Part shown: positions 18,069 to 27,300 of the stretch, piece after piece
How positions within the stretch are numbered: position 1 is the first letter of the stretch
Layout of the letters: the number at the start of each line of letters is the position of its first letter
Origin: Bacillota bacterium
Lineage (GTDB): Bacteria > Bacillota > Clostridia > Acetivibrionales > DSM-1351
Length of the DNA stretch: 64,000 nt
Reading direction: 5' to 3'
Assembly: GCA_023439045.1 (NCBI GenBank)
Contig: JAEXOY010000002.1
Coordinates: 1-64,000, forward strand
The notes under the pieces: model-generated
The model's database searches: none
Seen by the model: only the letters and a program-made list of their open reading frames with translations
What the model was told of the DNA's origin: nothing
Translations under genes and position numbers: made by a program

Positions 18069-20639
18069 ATGTCTAAAAAAGTAGTAATAATCGGTGGAGT
18101 TGCTGGCGGTGCATCAGCCGCTGCCAGACTTAGAAGACTCGATGAATCCTTGCAGATAATTATGTTTGAAAAGGGAGAATATATTTCTTTTGCAAATTGT
18201 GGCCTTCCATATTACATTGGAGACACAATTAAGAATAGGAACAGCCTTCTAATTCAAACAGTAGAAGGCATGGCATCACGCTTTAATATGGATATTAGGA
18301 ACTTTAGTGAGGTTACCTCAATAGATAAAGAAAGAAAGATATTAACTGTAAAAAATCATAAAACTGGCCAAACTTATGAAGAGACCTATGATATCCTCAT
18401 ACTATCTCCTGGTGCAAGCCCAGTGGCCCCTCCTATTCCCGGTCTAAAGTACGCTAATAATATTTTTACACTAAGAAACATACCTGATATGGATTCAATC
18501 AAGGGATATATTAACCAAAACAAACCAAAATCAGCCGTGATAGTAGGCGGTGGATTTATAGGACTAGAGATGGCCGAAAACCTTCATCAGCTTGGTATTG
18601 ATATTACTGTTGTTGAAATGCTTGACCAAGTAATGGCACCATTAGATTTTGAAATGGCACAAATTGTTCACAGCCATTTAATTGATAAAAAGGTTGACCT
18701 AATTTTAGGTGATGGTGTAAAGGAATTCTCAGACGGTGGAAAAAGGATATCCCTTAATAGTGGAAGGCAACTTACAACGGACATGATTATTCTTTCAATT
18801 GGTGTTACACCTGAGACTAAAATTGCAAAGGAAGCAGGGCTAATACTCAATACTAGAAATGCTATTGTGACAGATACACATATGCAGACATCTGACCCGT
18901 CTATATATGCTATTGGTGATGCTGTTGAAGTCAGGGATTATATTAATGGGTCTCCTGTAATGATCCCCTTAGCTGGACCAGCAAACAGACAAGGCAGATT
19001 GGTAGCTGATATTATATGTGGTAAAGAGACAGAGTATAAAGGTACTCTCGGGACTTCTGTTGCCAAGGTTTTTGACTTGACAGTTGCTACTACTGGCAAC
19101 AATGAAAAAACATTAAAGAAAAATAATACCCCTTATAAGGTTGTTCACATACACCCTGGTTCTCACGCTGGATATTACCCAGGCGCATATCCTATTTCAA
19201 TAAAGCTTATCTTTGCACCTGACACAGGAAAAATTTTAGGTGCACAAGCGGTTGGCTATGATGGAGTTGAGAAAAGAATTGATGTTATTGCTACAGCTAT
19301 AAAAGGTAATCTTACTGTTAATGACCTTGCTGACCTTGAGTTAAGCTATGCTCCTCCTTATTCATCTGCAAAAGACCCTGTCAACATGGCAGGATATGCC
19401 GCCACCAATTTGCTCGATGGATTAGTGGATAACGTACAGTGGAATGAAATAGATGAACTTGTTGAAAACGGAGGCTTTTTATTAGATATTAGAGATGAAT
19501 TTGAAGTTGATTTAGGAGGTCTAAAAGGCTCTGCTAATATCCCCCTAAACCAATTAAGGAGCCGACTTAATGAGCTTCCAAAGGATAAGACTATTTATAC
19601 CTATTGTCAAGTTGGCCTTAGAGGATATCTTGCTTGTAGAATCCTCAATCAAGCAGGCTTTAAGTGTAAAAATCTTGACGGAGGCTATAGAACCTATAAA
19701 ATTGCAAAAGGGATACACCAAAGCAATGGGAGTAATACAAGTAAAGAGCAAACAAGTGATACCGGAGTTAGCATAAAGTCGGATAATTCTACAACCGAAA
19801 AATCAAAAGAAGCTTCCAAACCTACAGTTGTAAAGCTGGATGCTTGTGGTCTTCAGTGTCCAGGGCCTATTCGAAAGGTTTTTGAAGAAATGAGTAAAAT
19901 GCAGCCTGGTAATATTCTTGAGGTGTATTCTACTGACCCAGGCTTTATGAAGGATATTTCTGCATGGTGCAAAAGTACTGGTAATACCTTGATTAGTGCT
20001 GAGTATGCCAAAGAAAACAAGGCATTCGTTGCAGTAATAAAGAAAGGTATAGATAATGATACTGTAGGCCAGGATAATACAAATACTTCTATCTATTTGC
20101 AATCATCAAGTAATATTCAGGACAAATCCCACAATGCAGCCCTAAGCAGCGGTGCTACAAGTCCTGCTAAGGAAGGTGCAACCATGGTTGTATTCAGTGA
20201 AGATTTAGATAAAGCAATTGCATCGTTTATTATAGCAACAGGAGCAGCTTCTATGGGCAAGCAGGTGACCATGTTCTTTACCTTCTGGGGGCTAAACATT
20301 CTAAAACGCCAGAACAGACCAAGTGTAAAGAAAGATTTATTAGAAAAAATGTTTGACTTTATGCTCCCAAGTAATACTGGAAAGTTGCCGCTTTCTAAAA
20401 TGCACATGGGTGGCATGGGTCCTAAAATGATTAAAAAGATTATGAAGAAAAAGAACGTGGACGATATTGATACCTTGATAAAAAATGCAGTAAACATGGG
20501 CGTAAAATTAGTAGCCTGTTCCATGTCAATGGACCTAATGGGTATTAAGAAAGAGGAGCTGATTGATGACGTTGAAGTAGGCGGCGTAGCTACCTATCTA
20601 GCCACAACAAATGATTCCGGACTAAACCTGTTTGTCTAG
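18069..20639 (+). CDS. four-domain flavoprotein: CoA-disulfide reductase-like + rhodanese + TusA + DsrE-like
   Basis: An 856-residue fusion. Residues 1-455 are a pyridine nucleotide-disulfide oxidoreductase of the CoA-disulfide reductase / NADH oxidase type: FAD loop GGVAGGASAAARLRR, active-site Cys44 in SFANCGLPYY, NAD loop VGGGFIGLEMAE, and FAD site YAIGDAVEV. About 465-550 is a rhodanese domain with its loop cysteine near 513 (YCQVGLRG). About 588-662 is a TusA/SirA domain with CGLQCPGP. About 698-856 is a DsrE/F-like domain. Together these suggest handling of persulfide sulfur: reduction of CoA (per)sulfides and relay of sulfane sulfur between domains. Ser/Thr-rich linkers separate the later domains. 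Start ATG with AAGGAAGG about 11 bases upstream. An operator-like site lies upstream and a CsoR-family gene is convergent downstream. The in vivo substrate is inferred. Confidence 0.9.
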   Translation: MSKKVVIIGGVAGGASAAARLRRLDESLQIIMFEKGEYISFANCGLPYYIGDTIKNRNSLLIQTVEGMASRFNMDIRNFSEVTSIDKERKILTVKNHKTGQTYEETYDILILSPGASPVAPPIPGLKYANNIFTLRNIPDMDSIKGYINQNKPKSAVIVGGGFIGLEMAENLHQLGIDITVVEMLDQVMAPLDFEMAQIVHSHLIDKKVDLILGDGVKEFSDGGKRISLNSGRQLTTDMIILSIGVTPETKIAKEAGLILNTRNAIVTDTHMQTSDPSIYAIGDAVEVRDYINGSPVMIPLAGPANRQGRLVADIICGKETEYKGTLGTSVAKVFDLTVATTGNNEKTLKKNNTPYKVVHIHPGSHAGYYPGAYPISIKLIFAPDTGKILGAQAVGYDGVEKRIDVIATAIKGNLTVNDLADLELSYAPPYSSAKDPVNMAGYAATNLLDGLVDNVQWNEIDELVENGGFLLDIRDEFEVDLGGLKGSANIPLNQLRSRLNELPKDKTIYTYCQVGLRGYLACRILNQAGFKCKNLDGGYRTYKIAKGIHQSNGSNTSKEQTSDTGVSIKSDNSTTEKSKEASKPTVVKLDACGLQCPGPIRKVFEEMSKMQPGNILEVYSTDPGFMKDISAWCKSTGNTLISAEYAKENKAFVAVIKKGIDNDTVGQDNTNTSIYLQSSSNIQDKSHNAALSSGATSPAKEGATMVVFSEDLDKAIASFIIATGAASMGKQVTMFFTFWGLNILKRQNRPSVKKDLLEKMFDFMLPSNTGKLPLSKMHMGGMGPKMIKKIMKKKNVDDIDTLIKNAVNMGVKLVACSMSMDLMGIKKEELIDDVEVGGVATYLATTNDSGLNLFV

Positions 20640-20708
20640 CATTAATAACTACTTGGCTCAGCAAAACTATAAAACTACTAAAAACACCCCAATCCATTTA
20701 AGCAAATT

Positions 20709-20747
20709 AAAAAGGTGATACTGTTTAGAACCAGTGTCACCTCTTTT
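20709..20747. terminator. terminator between the flavoprotein and csoR-type genes
   Basis: An 11-base stem with one G-U pair (20713-20723 with 20732-20742), with A-tract on the left and CTTTTTG on the right, so usable by both convergent genes. Confidence 0.8.
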
Positions 20748-20810
20748 TGTAATAATTGAACTCTTATGATATCGATGTTATTGTCTTTGATAGTGAATAT
20801 CTACGATATT

Positions 20811-21092
20811 TTATTCCGAAAACTTAATAAACCTATTAAAGGTCTTAATTAGCTCTTCAACTGCTGCGTCCTTATCCTCAGAAGATATTGCATTTTCTAT
20901 ACAGCTAAGGGAATGCATTTCCATAATAAGAAGAGCGGCCTTGTTTATAGCAGCTTTTGCTGCAGAAACCTGTGTTATAATATCTACACAATTCTGTTCT
21001 TCCTCTACCATCCTTTGGATACCTTTTATCTGCCCCTCTATCCTTCTCAATCTTTTTAAAACATCAGCTTTTCCATTTGGCTTATTGCTCAT
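20811..21092 (-). CDS. CsoR/CstR-family transcriptional repressor
   Basis: A 93-residue DUF156 helical repressor: DVLKRLRRIEGQIKGIQRM, then Cys35 (NCVDIITQ), His60 and Cys64 (MHSLSC). The Cys-His-Cys set is that of copper sensors (CsoR), whereas CstR persulfide sensors need only the two cysteines. The neighbouring rhodanese-TusA-DsrE flavoprotein with an operator-like site points instead to sulfide or persulfide sensing. Which signal it reads cannot be decided from sequence alone. The ATG at 21092 is used because AAAGGAGAG lies nine bases before it; the frame runs on 13 codons upstream without a ribosome site. Confidence 0.88.
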   Translation of the reverse strand: MSNKPNGKADVLKRLRRIEGQIKGIQRMVEEEQNCVDIITQVSAAKAAINKAALLIMEMHSLSCIENAISSEDKDAAVEELIKTFNRFIKFSE

Positions 21093-21165
21093 CAAATAAA
21101 TCTCTCCTTTAATAGCACAAGGACCATACAAATTATATATTTATATCTTCTTAAATGTATACATA

Positions 21166-21804
21166 CTAATCAATTTTCCTCTGGCAGAACTCTCCTAGTG
21201 GACAACTAAAACAAACTGGTTTCTTTTTGCAATGTTCCTTGGCATGCTGCACAATAAGGGCATGAAATTCATTATAAATATATAAATCCCTGGGTACCTG
21301 ATTCTCTATCATAGTTCTTATTTCATCATATTCCTTTGGGATAACAAACCCTAATCTACTCAGTATCCTCTTTGTATAGGTATCTATAACAAAGAAAGTC
21401 TTATCTAAAGCATAGGTTAATATGGAGTCAGCAGTCTCCCTGCCAACACCCTTTACGGCTAACAATTCATTTCTAAGGAATTGTCCCTCTTGCTTCTTGA
21501 CTAACTCCAAATCAAAATTATACTTTTGGTACCACTGAGTAAGTGCTTTTAGCTTAATAGCTTTCATGTTATGGAAACCACTTGCGTGTATGAGCTTTGC
21601 AAGCTTTTCATTTGTCAGCTGAAGCACTGACTGTGGGGTCAGGTAATCACCCATACTTGCAAGCGCCTTTTCTACATTAGTCCAATTAGTATTCTGTGTT
21701 AGTATAGCCCCCACCATCATCTCATAAGGTGTCTGAGCGGGCCACCAGTTTCTCTTGCCGTAATATTTAAGGAGCATCTCAAAAATTTCTATTAGTGCAG
21801 GCAT
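21166..21804 (-). CDS. endonuclease III-like DNA glycosylase (HhH-GPD), lysine nucleophile absent
   Basis: A 212-residue base-excision glycosylase relative. The helix-hairpin-helix LLAVKGVGRETADSIL and the catalytic aspartate in VIDTYTKRIL are clear. The position of the Nth nucleophile lysine (GVGRKTA) is glutamate, so it should lack the beta-lyase chemistry of endonuclease III. It is closer to monofunctional alkylpurine glycosylases such as MagIII. Four C-terminal cysteines (CKKKPVCFSCPLGEFC) can hold a 4Fe-4S cluster. ATG start, GAGGGAA upstream. It is downstream of the EAL gene on the same strand across a 17-base tandem repeat, with no functional link evident. Confidence 0.85.
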   Translation of the reverse strand: MPALIEIFEMLLKYYGKRNWWPAQTPYEMMVGAILTQNTNWTNVEKALASMGDYLTPQSVLQLTNEKLAKLIHASGFHNMKAIKLKALTQWYQKYNFDLELVKKQEGQFLRNELLAVKGVGRETADSILTYALDKTFFVIDTYTKRILSRLGFVIPKEYDEIRTMIENQVPRDLYIYNEFHALIVQHAKEHCKKKPVCFSCPLGEFCQRKID

Positions 21805-21912
21805 AACTTCCCTCAGAACGTTAATTTATCATATATTATCTTAACTTAGTCCAATATACTTATCAACAAGTAATATCTTACCTAAGCATATTTATATTCT
21901 TGCTATAATAAT

Positions 21913-22030
21913 ATACTTACTATATTTATGTACTTGCCATATTTATTGGCTTGCCATATTTATTGGCTTGCCATATTTATGTACCTGCCGAATTTATGTA
22001 CCTGCCGAATTTATGTACCTGCATATTTAT
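21913..22030. repeat. 17-base tandem repeat array
   Basis: Seven head-to-tail units of 17 bases (the last 16) from 21913, in two variant types: TGGCTTGCCATATTTAT and GTACCTGCCGAATTTAT. It lies just beyond the stop of the EAL gene, at the end of the large ATPase/surface operon. No spacers separate the units, so it is not CRISPR. Confidence 0.92.
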
Positions 22031-22042
22031 GCCACATTATTA

Positions 22043-24316
22043 CTACCAAATTATGTTTTGACTCGCTCTTGGGCCATAAGTATAGTTTTCGTATTCTCTA
22101 ATAGGCATAGGCTCACAAAATGCAAATCCCTGTATCATATCACAACCCAATCCCTGAAGCATTTTGGCCTGAACCTTGTTTTCTACACCCTCTGAAACCA
22201 CCTTGATGTTAAGCCTCTTAGCCATTTCAATTATACTACCTATTACATTTTTACCCCTGTCTGTTTTTTCAGCCCCAAGCAGGAACTTCCTCTCAATTTT
22301 TAGCTCATCTACTGGGACATGATATAGCGTATTCATTGAAGCTGTACCTGTTCCAAAAGCATCCATAGAGATAAGAAACCCATATTTTTTTAACCTTGAC
22401 ATTAGAGCAGTAAGTATTTCTATATTGTCTGTTACAACTTGTTCAGCGATTTCAAGATTAATAAGCTGAGGCGGTATTCCATACTGTTCCAATGTACCTA
22501 TAAGCTTTGAGACAAAGTTCTCGTCGAAAAGATTTAGTCTCGAAATATTAAGGGATAAAGGAAGCGGTCTGTAGCCCTTTCCCATCCATATTTTAAGCCA
22601 ATTGCACATTATATCAAGCATATACATATCCATTTTTACAATAAAGCCATTCTTTTCAAATACCCCCAAAAAGCGTCCAGGGTAAATAAGACCTTTTTCA
22701 GGATGCATCCATCTAACAAGAGCTTCTGCTCCAACTTGCCGCCCAGTATTGAGATCGAATTTGGGCTGCAAATAAACAAGAAATTCCTTCTCATCAAGGG
22801 CTGTGAACATTCTAGCCTCAATTTCGTTTTCATCAAAAGCTTTACTCTGTACCTCATTTGAATAGAACTCATACAACTGCTTCCTGTCCCCTTTGATACC
22901 CGCTAACGCTCTTGCAGCTTTATCTACTATTAAGTCTATATCTGTGTCTTCTTTAGTTAAACAGTAAATTCCATAATGAAGTAATACTTCATACTTTTTG
23001 TTTTTTATGTCACTGTCATCGGTGCCCGAAAGTCTAGAATTCATATAAGTAATTCTATCTGTTAATTCGTCCTTGTTATGGAATCTAAATAGCAGGTTAA
23101 AAGAGTTGGTGTTTGATTTACTGCATAATTCACCTTCTTTAAGAAAAGCACTTATATTCTTTGCCAAATTTTTAAGTAGCTTCTCACTTTCCTGCACCCC
23201 AAAAAACTCTCGGATATAGTCATACTTATCCACTGCTACTTGAATTACAGCATAGCTTTCTCCAGAATTCTTATTTTTATTAATATGAGCAGTCGCTTCT
23301 ACTTTAAACCTGTTATAATTAATGCTTCCTGTACCACTGTCATAATACGCTAAATATTCCATCTTGCTACTCTTTAAAATTTCCCTGATAGTGATAATTA
23401 TCAGTAATAATGAAAAGATCAGTATACAAATGAACATCAAAATATTTAGCAGTGTTTTTGATGCTGCTTTTTCATCCTTAAATAAAGTATGAAGCTTTTG
23501 CTCAGAAATAGTAAACATTACACCCCAGTCACTGGCGTCCTTTATTCCTTTATAGCTAACATATTTTGTATCACCATTAAATGTGAGCTTTGTTAAAATA
23601 CTTCTTCCCTGCTTTATGACTTGCTCTAAGTCCAATAAATCAGTTTTTTCCACCTTCTCATTTTTAGCTATATTGAGGAAGTTTTCTTCTGAAGCTTTTT
23701 CCTCATCGACATGCATCAGAATTGACCCATCTCTTTTTAACAGAAATGCGTCCTCATTGCCTCTAAAAGTATTAATAACCATATACTTACGTATTACCTC
23801 AGGGTCCAATGCTATACGAAGCACTCCAGTTACTGTCTTGCCATTATAAATAGGAGCTGTGTAAACAACCTTTAAATCTTTATCATTCTGATAAAACCTT
23901 GTTAACGATGTTGTAGTATCCCCAAGCAGTGCCCTTTGGAAGTATGGACAAAAACTTATATTTAGTGACTTCCCATCTAAATCATAAGCGGAACCGTCCG
24001 CTTTACAAACATTTATATCAGTAAAGGACAAGCTAGGAGCTACCTCTTTAAGCGTTTCTTTCAGATTCCCATTTTTAAAGCCCTCTAAATTCTTTTCTTT
24101 AGCTAAAATTCCCGTAATAACGCGAAGTTTGTCTTGATCTCCCGACACCTTCATATTTATATTTGATGCTACCTGCTCCGTGGCATTCTGAAGCTGAGCC
24201 TCGACATATTTCTTTTCAAGAATTCCTTGGCTTATATCACTATTAAATATTACAATTCCAGCTGCCAAAACTATAATAATACCTACTAAAATAGCTGCAA
24301 TTATTTTGATTTTCAT
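22043..24316 (-). CDS. membrane sensor with degenerate GGDEF and EAL domains
   Basis: A 757-residue protein: membrane helix near 5-25, an extracytoplasmic dCache-like sensor (about 30-285), a second helix near 290-312, a GGDEF-like domain (about 325-490) and an EAL domain (about 500-745). The GGDEF signature is lost (NTNSF at the site). In the EAL domain GAEALVRW, NIS, EIAEQ, SEGVEN and QGFAF are kept, but DDFGTG reads DAFGTG, losing one of the paired metal-binding aspartates. It may therefore bind or slowly hydrolyse c-di-GMP. Its ATG overlaps the TGA of the 3657-residue surface protein by four bases, with AAGGAGG just upstream, so the two are translationally coupled. This suggests that it adjusts the surface machine in response to an external signal. 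Confidence 0.85.
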   Translation of the reverse strand: MKIKIIAAILVGIIIVLAAGIVIFNSDISQGILEKKYVEAQLQNATEQVASNINMKVSGDQDKLRVITGILAKEKNLEGFKNGNLKETLKEVAPSLSFTDINVCKADGSAYDLDGKSLNISFCPYFQRALLGDTTTSLTRFYQNDKDLKVVYTAPIYNGKTVTGVLRIALDPEVIRKYMVINTFRGNEDAFLLKRDGSILMHVDEEKASEENFLNIAKNEKVEKTDLLDLEQVIKQGRSILTKLTFNGDTKYVSYKGIKDASDWGVMFTISEQKLHTLFKDEKAASKTLLNILMFICILIFSLLLIIITIREILKSSKMEYLAYYDSGTGSINYNRFKVEATAHINKNKNSGESYAVIQVAVDKYDYIREFFGVQESEKLLKNLAKNISAFLKEGELCSKSNTNSFNLLFRFHNKDELTDRITYMNSRLSGTDDSDIKNKKYEVLLHYGIYCLTKEDTDIDLIVDKAARALAGIKGDRKQLYEFYSNEVQSKAFDENEIEARMFTALDEKEFLVYLQPKFDLNTGRQVGAEALVRWMHPEKGLIYPGRFLGVFEKNGFIVKMDMYMLDIMCNWLKIWMGKGYRPLPLSLNISRLNLFDENFVSKLIGTLEQYGIPPQLINLEIAEQVVTDNIEILTALMSRLKKYGFLISMDAFGTGTASMNTLYHVPVDELKIERKFLLGAEKTDRGKNVIGSIIEMAKRLNIKVVSEGVENKVQAKMLQGLGCDMIQGFAFCEPMPIREYENYTYGPRASQNIIW

Positions 24317-27300
24317 GGGTTTGCCTCCTTGCGCCTATTAATAATCATATAGCCTAAAAGCAGTGATATTCCAGCAATCGCACCAAATACTAGCAAATAG
24401 CCATATATATTTTCATCGTCCGGCTTATCGTTGTCTACCTTTTGCTTAGGACGATAGTTTACCATATGTCCCGACTTCTCAACTTTATCATTGACCGATT
24501 CAACCTTGTCAGCATTCTTATCAAGCAAATCCTTTTTGTCATACAAAATATATCTTGCTTGAATGGTATCATAAACTGGAATGTATCTATTCTGATCAGC
24601 TTGGGTATTCACAGTTGTTTCACTTGATTCATCTGTTATATTAGCTTCTGTCTTTGCAGTATCAGAAGTTTCCTTTATCTGAGAGTCCATAGCTTGCTCT
24701 AGAACATCAACTAGAGTTGCTGTATCTAATTTACTGCCAGTTTTAAGTTGTTCTATAGCATGCTGTACAGCTTTGTCGAGCACTTCCTTAATACTCTCAT
24801 TTGTCATTCCTAATTCTGCTGCCTTGATTATTGAAGCTTTTACTATCTGGCTAGCCTGCTTGCTATCAATTCCTAAATCAACAAGCTTAAGAATTGCCGC
24901 ATTAAAAGCCTCTTCCAATTCTCCTCCAGGTTGCAAGCTTTTTTCAACTAATGTATTAATCTCAGATGAGTCAGTGATGGCACCTTGAGTAATCACTTGA
25001 GAAGCAGCTTCATTAGTCATTGTAGCCTGGTTAATAGCCTCAGAATTTTGCCCACTAATCGAGTTGCTAGGTGGTATTCCAGACATGCTATTGCTATCTG
25101 CACTTGCGAGGTTTGAAGCGTCTCCTGATAGTGCATTATCTGAGTTCTGTGCGTTGTGTCGGTTAACTTCGGACGCCACACCTCCCGATATCTGTTTCAG
25201 CTTTTCACTATTAGCAGCTTGTGAACCATCCTCCATAACAAATGAGCCTTCGAGGTACATTTTCATAGCAAACTCAGCATCTTCATTGAATGTGCCTCCA
25301 TTCGGAGAAACCGCAGTTCCATTATCAGTGTTGGTACCATTTACAGCTGCCCAGCCTATTGCATCTAAATCTGCTTCAAAGGCCATTACATCTACATACA
25401 TTGAGGAGAAGTTTGTCATCAGTGAATTGGTTGACCTTTCCTTATTTCCTACAGCCGAATAACCCTGAGCTGAAACGCCTCGAGGACTTTCTATATCAAG
25501 CATTTCTCCTGTGATATAATTAAAGCCTGCAACAGCACCGTCATTATACCTTATCAGCACAATATGGCTTGTGGTGTTTAGGTTATTAGTCATATATTGT
25601 ATACTACTGTTTTCGATTTCGTCCGGTATATTTAATCCGTTGTCAGTCATATCTACAATTATTCCATCAGTTCCTAGTACTGAACAATAACTATTGCCAT
25701 TGTAATTATCCAGTATAAAGCTATCCATTATTGCCGGAAGATTTGATGAAATTGCGGATAGTTCACCATTTTTTACATACAATCTTAGCTTATCCCTTAA
25801 AGCACCATCAACTAGTGAGTAATTTTTAAAGGTCTCTATTTTACAATTATCGTAAACTATACTGGATGTCGGTAAAGCTTGATCATTAAGACTCACACCA
25901 TTGACAGTTGCTAGCTTTTCACCCGTCTTTGCATCTAGAATATCACCTTTTGCATTAAGCACTTTTCCATTGTAAAGATTCACAAAAACACCACTAATGT
26001 TAGGTCTGCTACCCTTGACTCCTTCAGCAGCAATATAGTAGTAATCCGATTTCCAAGTCATAATGTCACGCCTTACGTCCTCAGGGTACACATTATATTT
26101 AAGCTCACTCGCTCCATTGCTTACTGTAATTTCCAACTCACTCTTAAAGTCATAATTGAGAGTATATGTTCTCTTTTCAATAGGGTTTTTTACCACCTGC
26201 TGCCCTGCCACCGAAACACCAAAAGTAGCTGAAGGATTTTCTAAAGAAAATTCTATATTCAGCTTATCTACATCAACCGCGTAGAACTCAGCACGAGGCA
26301 AATCAACAGCATTCGTTCTTAACAACATTGATTTTTTAATTATCCCAGCGCCACTCCCAGGAACTGGCACGCCTCCCTGGTAGGTCTCGTATCTATAAAT
26401 ATAATTGCCATTTATATCAATTGCTGCTTTAGTTGTATTGACCGCGTCCGGCAAGTACCCTTCCTGATACTTCATTACCTTATATCCGTAAGTCATACCA
26501 TATACCCTAGTAGGAACATAATCTAAATATGGCATATAACCATTTGCCAAACCATTATACATCCAATACCTAGTTGTATAGTTTGATGCAGTTGTACCTA
26601 GTCCTGCACTCCATCCAAGCTGAGTAGCATATGCATCTTCAGTTTTTAAAGTAGCAGTATCAAGTACGCTAGTTTCGAGTAGCTCAAGGGGGCTTAGTTC
26701 AGATCCCTTTTTTGTAACATTATTTATTGTTAGTGCACTATTATTGTATAACCCTGCCTTTGTAATTTTACGAGTATCCCCAAGTTGTCTATTAACGTGG
26801 AAAGCTCCCTTTGAGCCTGCATTTGTAGATACTACATTTCCTGCCATTAGCCAACCTTCATTTATATTATATAAGTCCTGCTGCATTCTGCCGATGATTC
26901 CACCAGCATAATCAGGTGCAGTTACGGTCCCCACGAAGAACAAGTGGCTTGCATACGGGGTTTCACTGACACTACCAAGACCATTAGCCTTAACACTTCC
27001 GATAAGCCCACCAGCACTGCTTCTAGATGCAGTAACGTCTGCATTACTATAACAGCTTTCCATGTACCCCCTATTATAGAATCCTGCTACACCACCTATA
27101 TTCTCAGCTCCATCAATAGTACAATTCTGTGTACCTGAAGAAATGACTCTATACGGCCACAAAACATTTGAGCTAGACCCTTCAACCAGACCAACAATTC
27201 CACCAACATTCATTGCTCCATATCCACCTATTTTACAATTTGAAGCAATACTGTTGTATACTGAAAGCGTCCTTCCACTAATACCCCCCACTCTTGTATT

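Noticed and set aside
21913..22030. Possible CRISPR array
   Set aside because: Units of 17 bases are directly adjacent with no unique spacers, and no cas genes are near.
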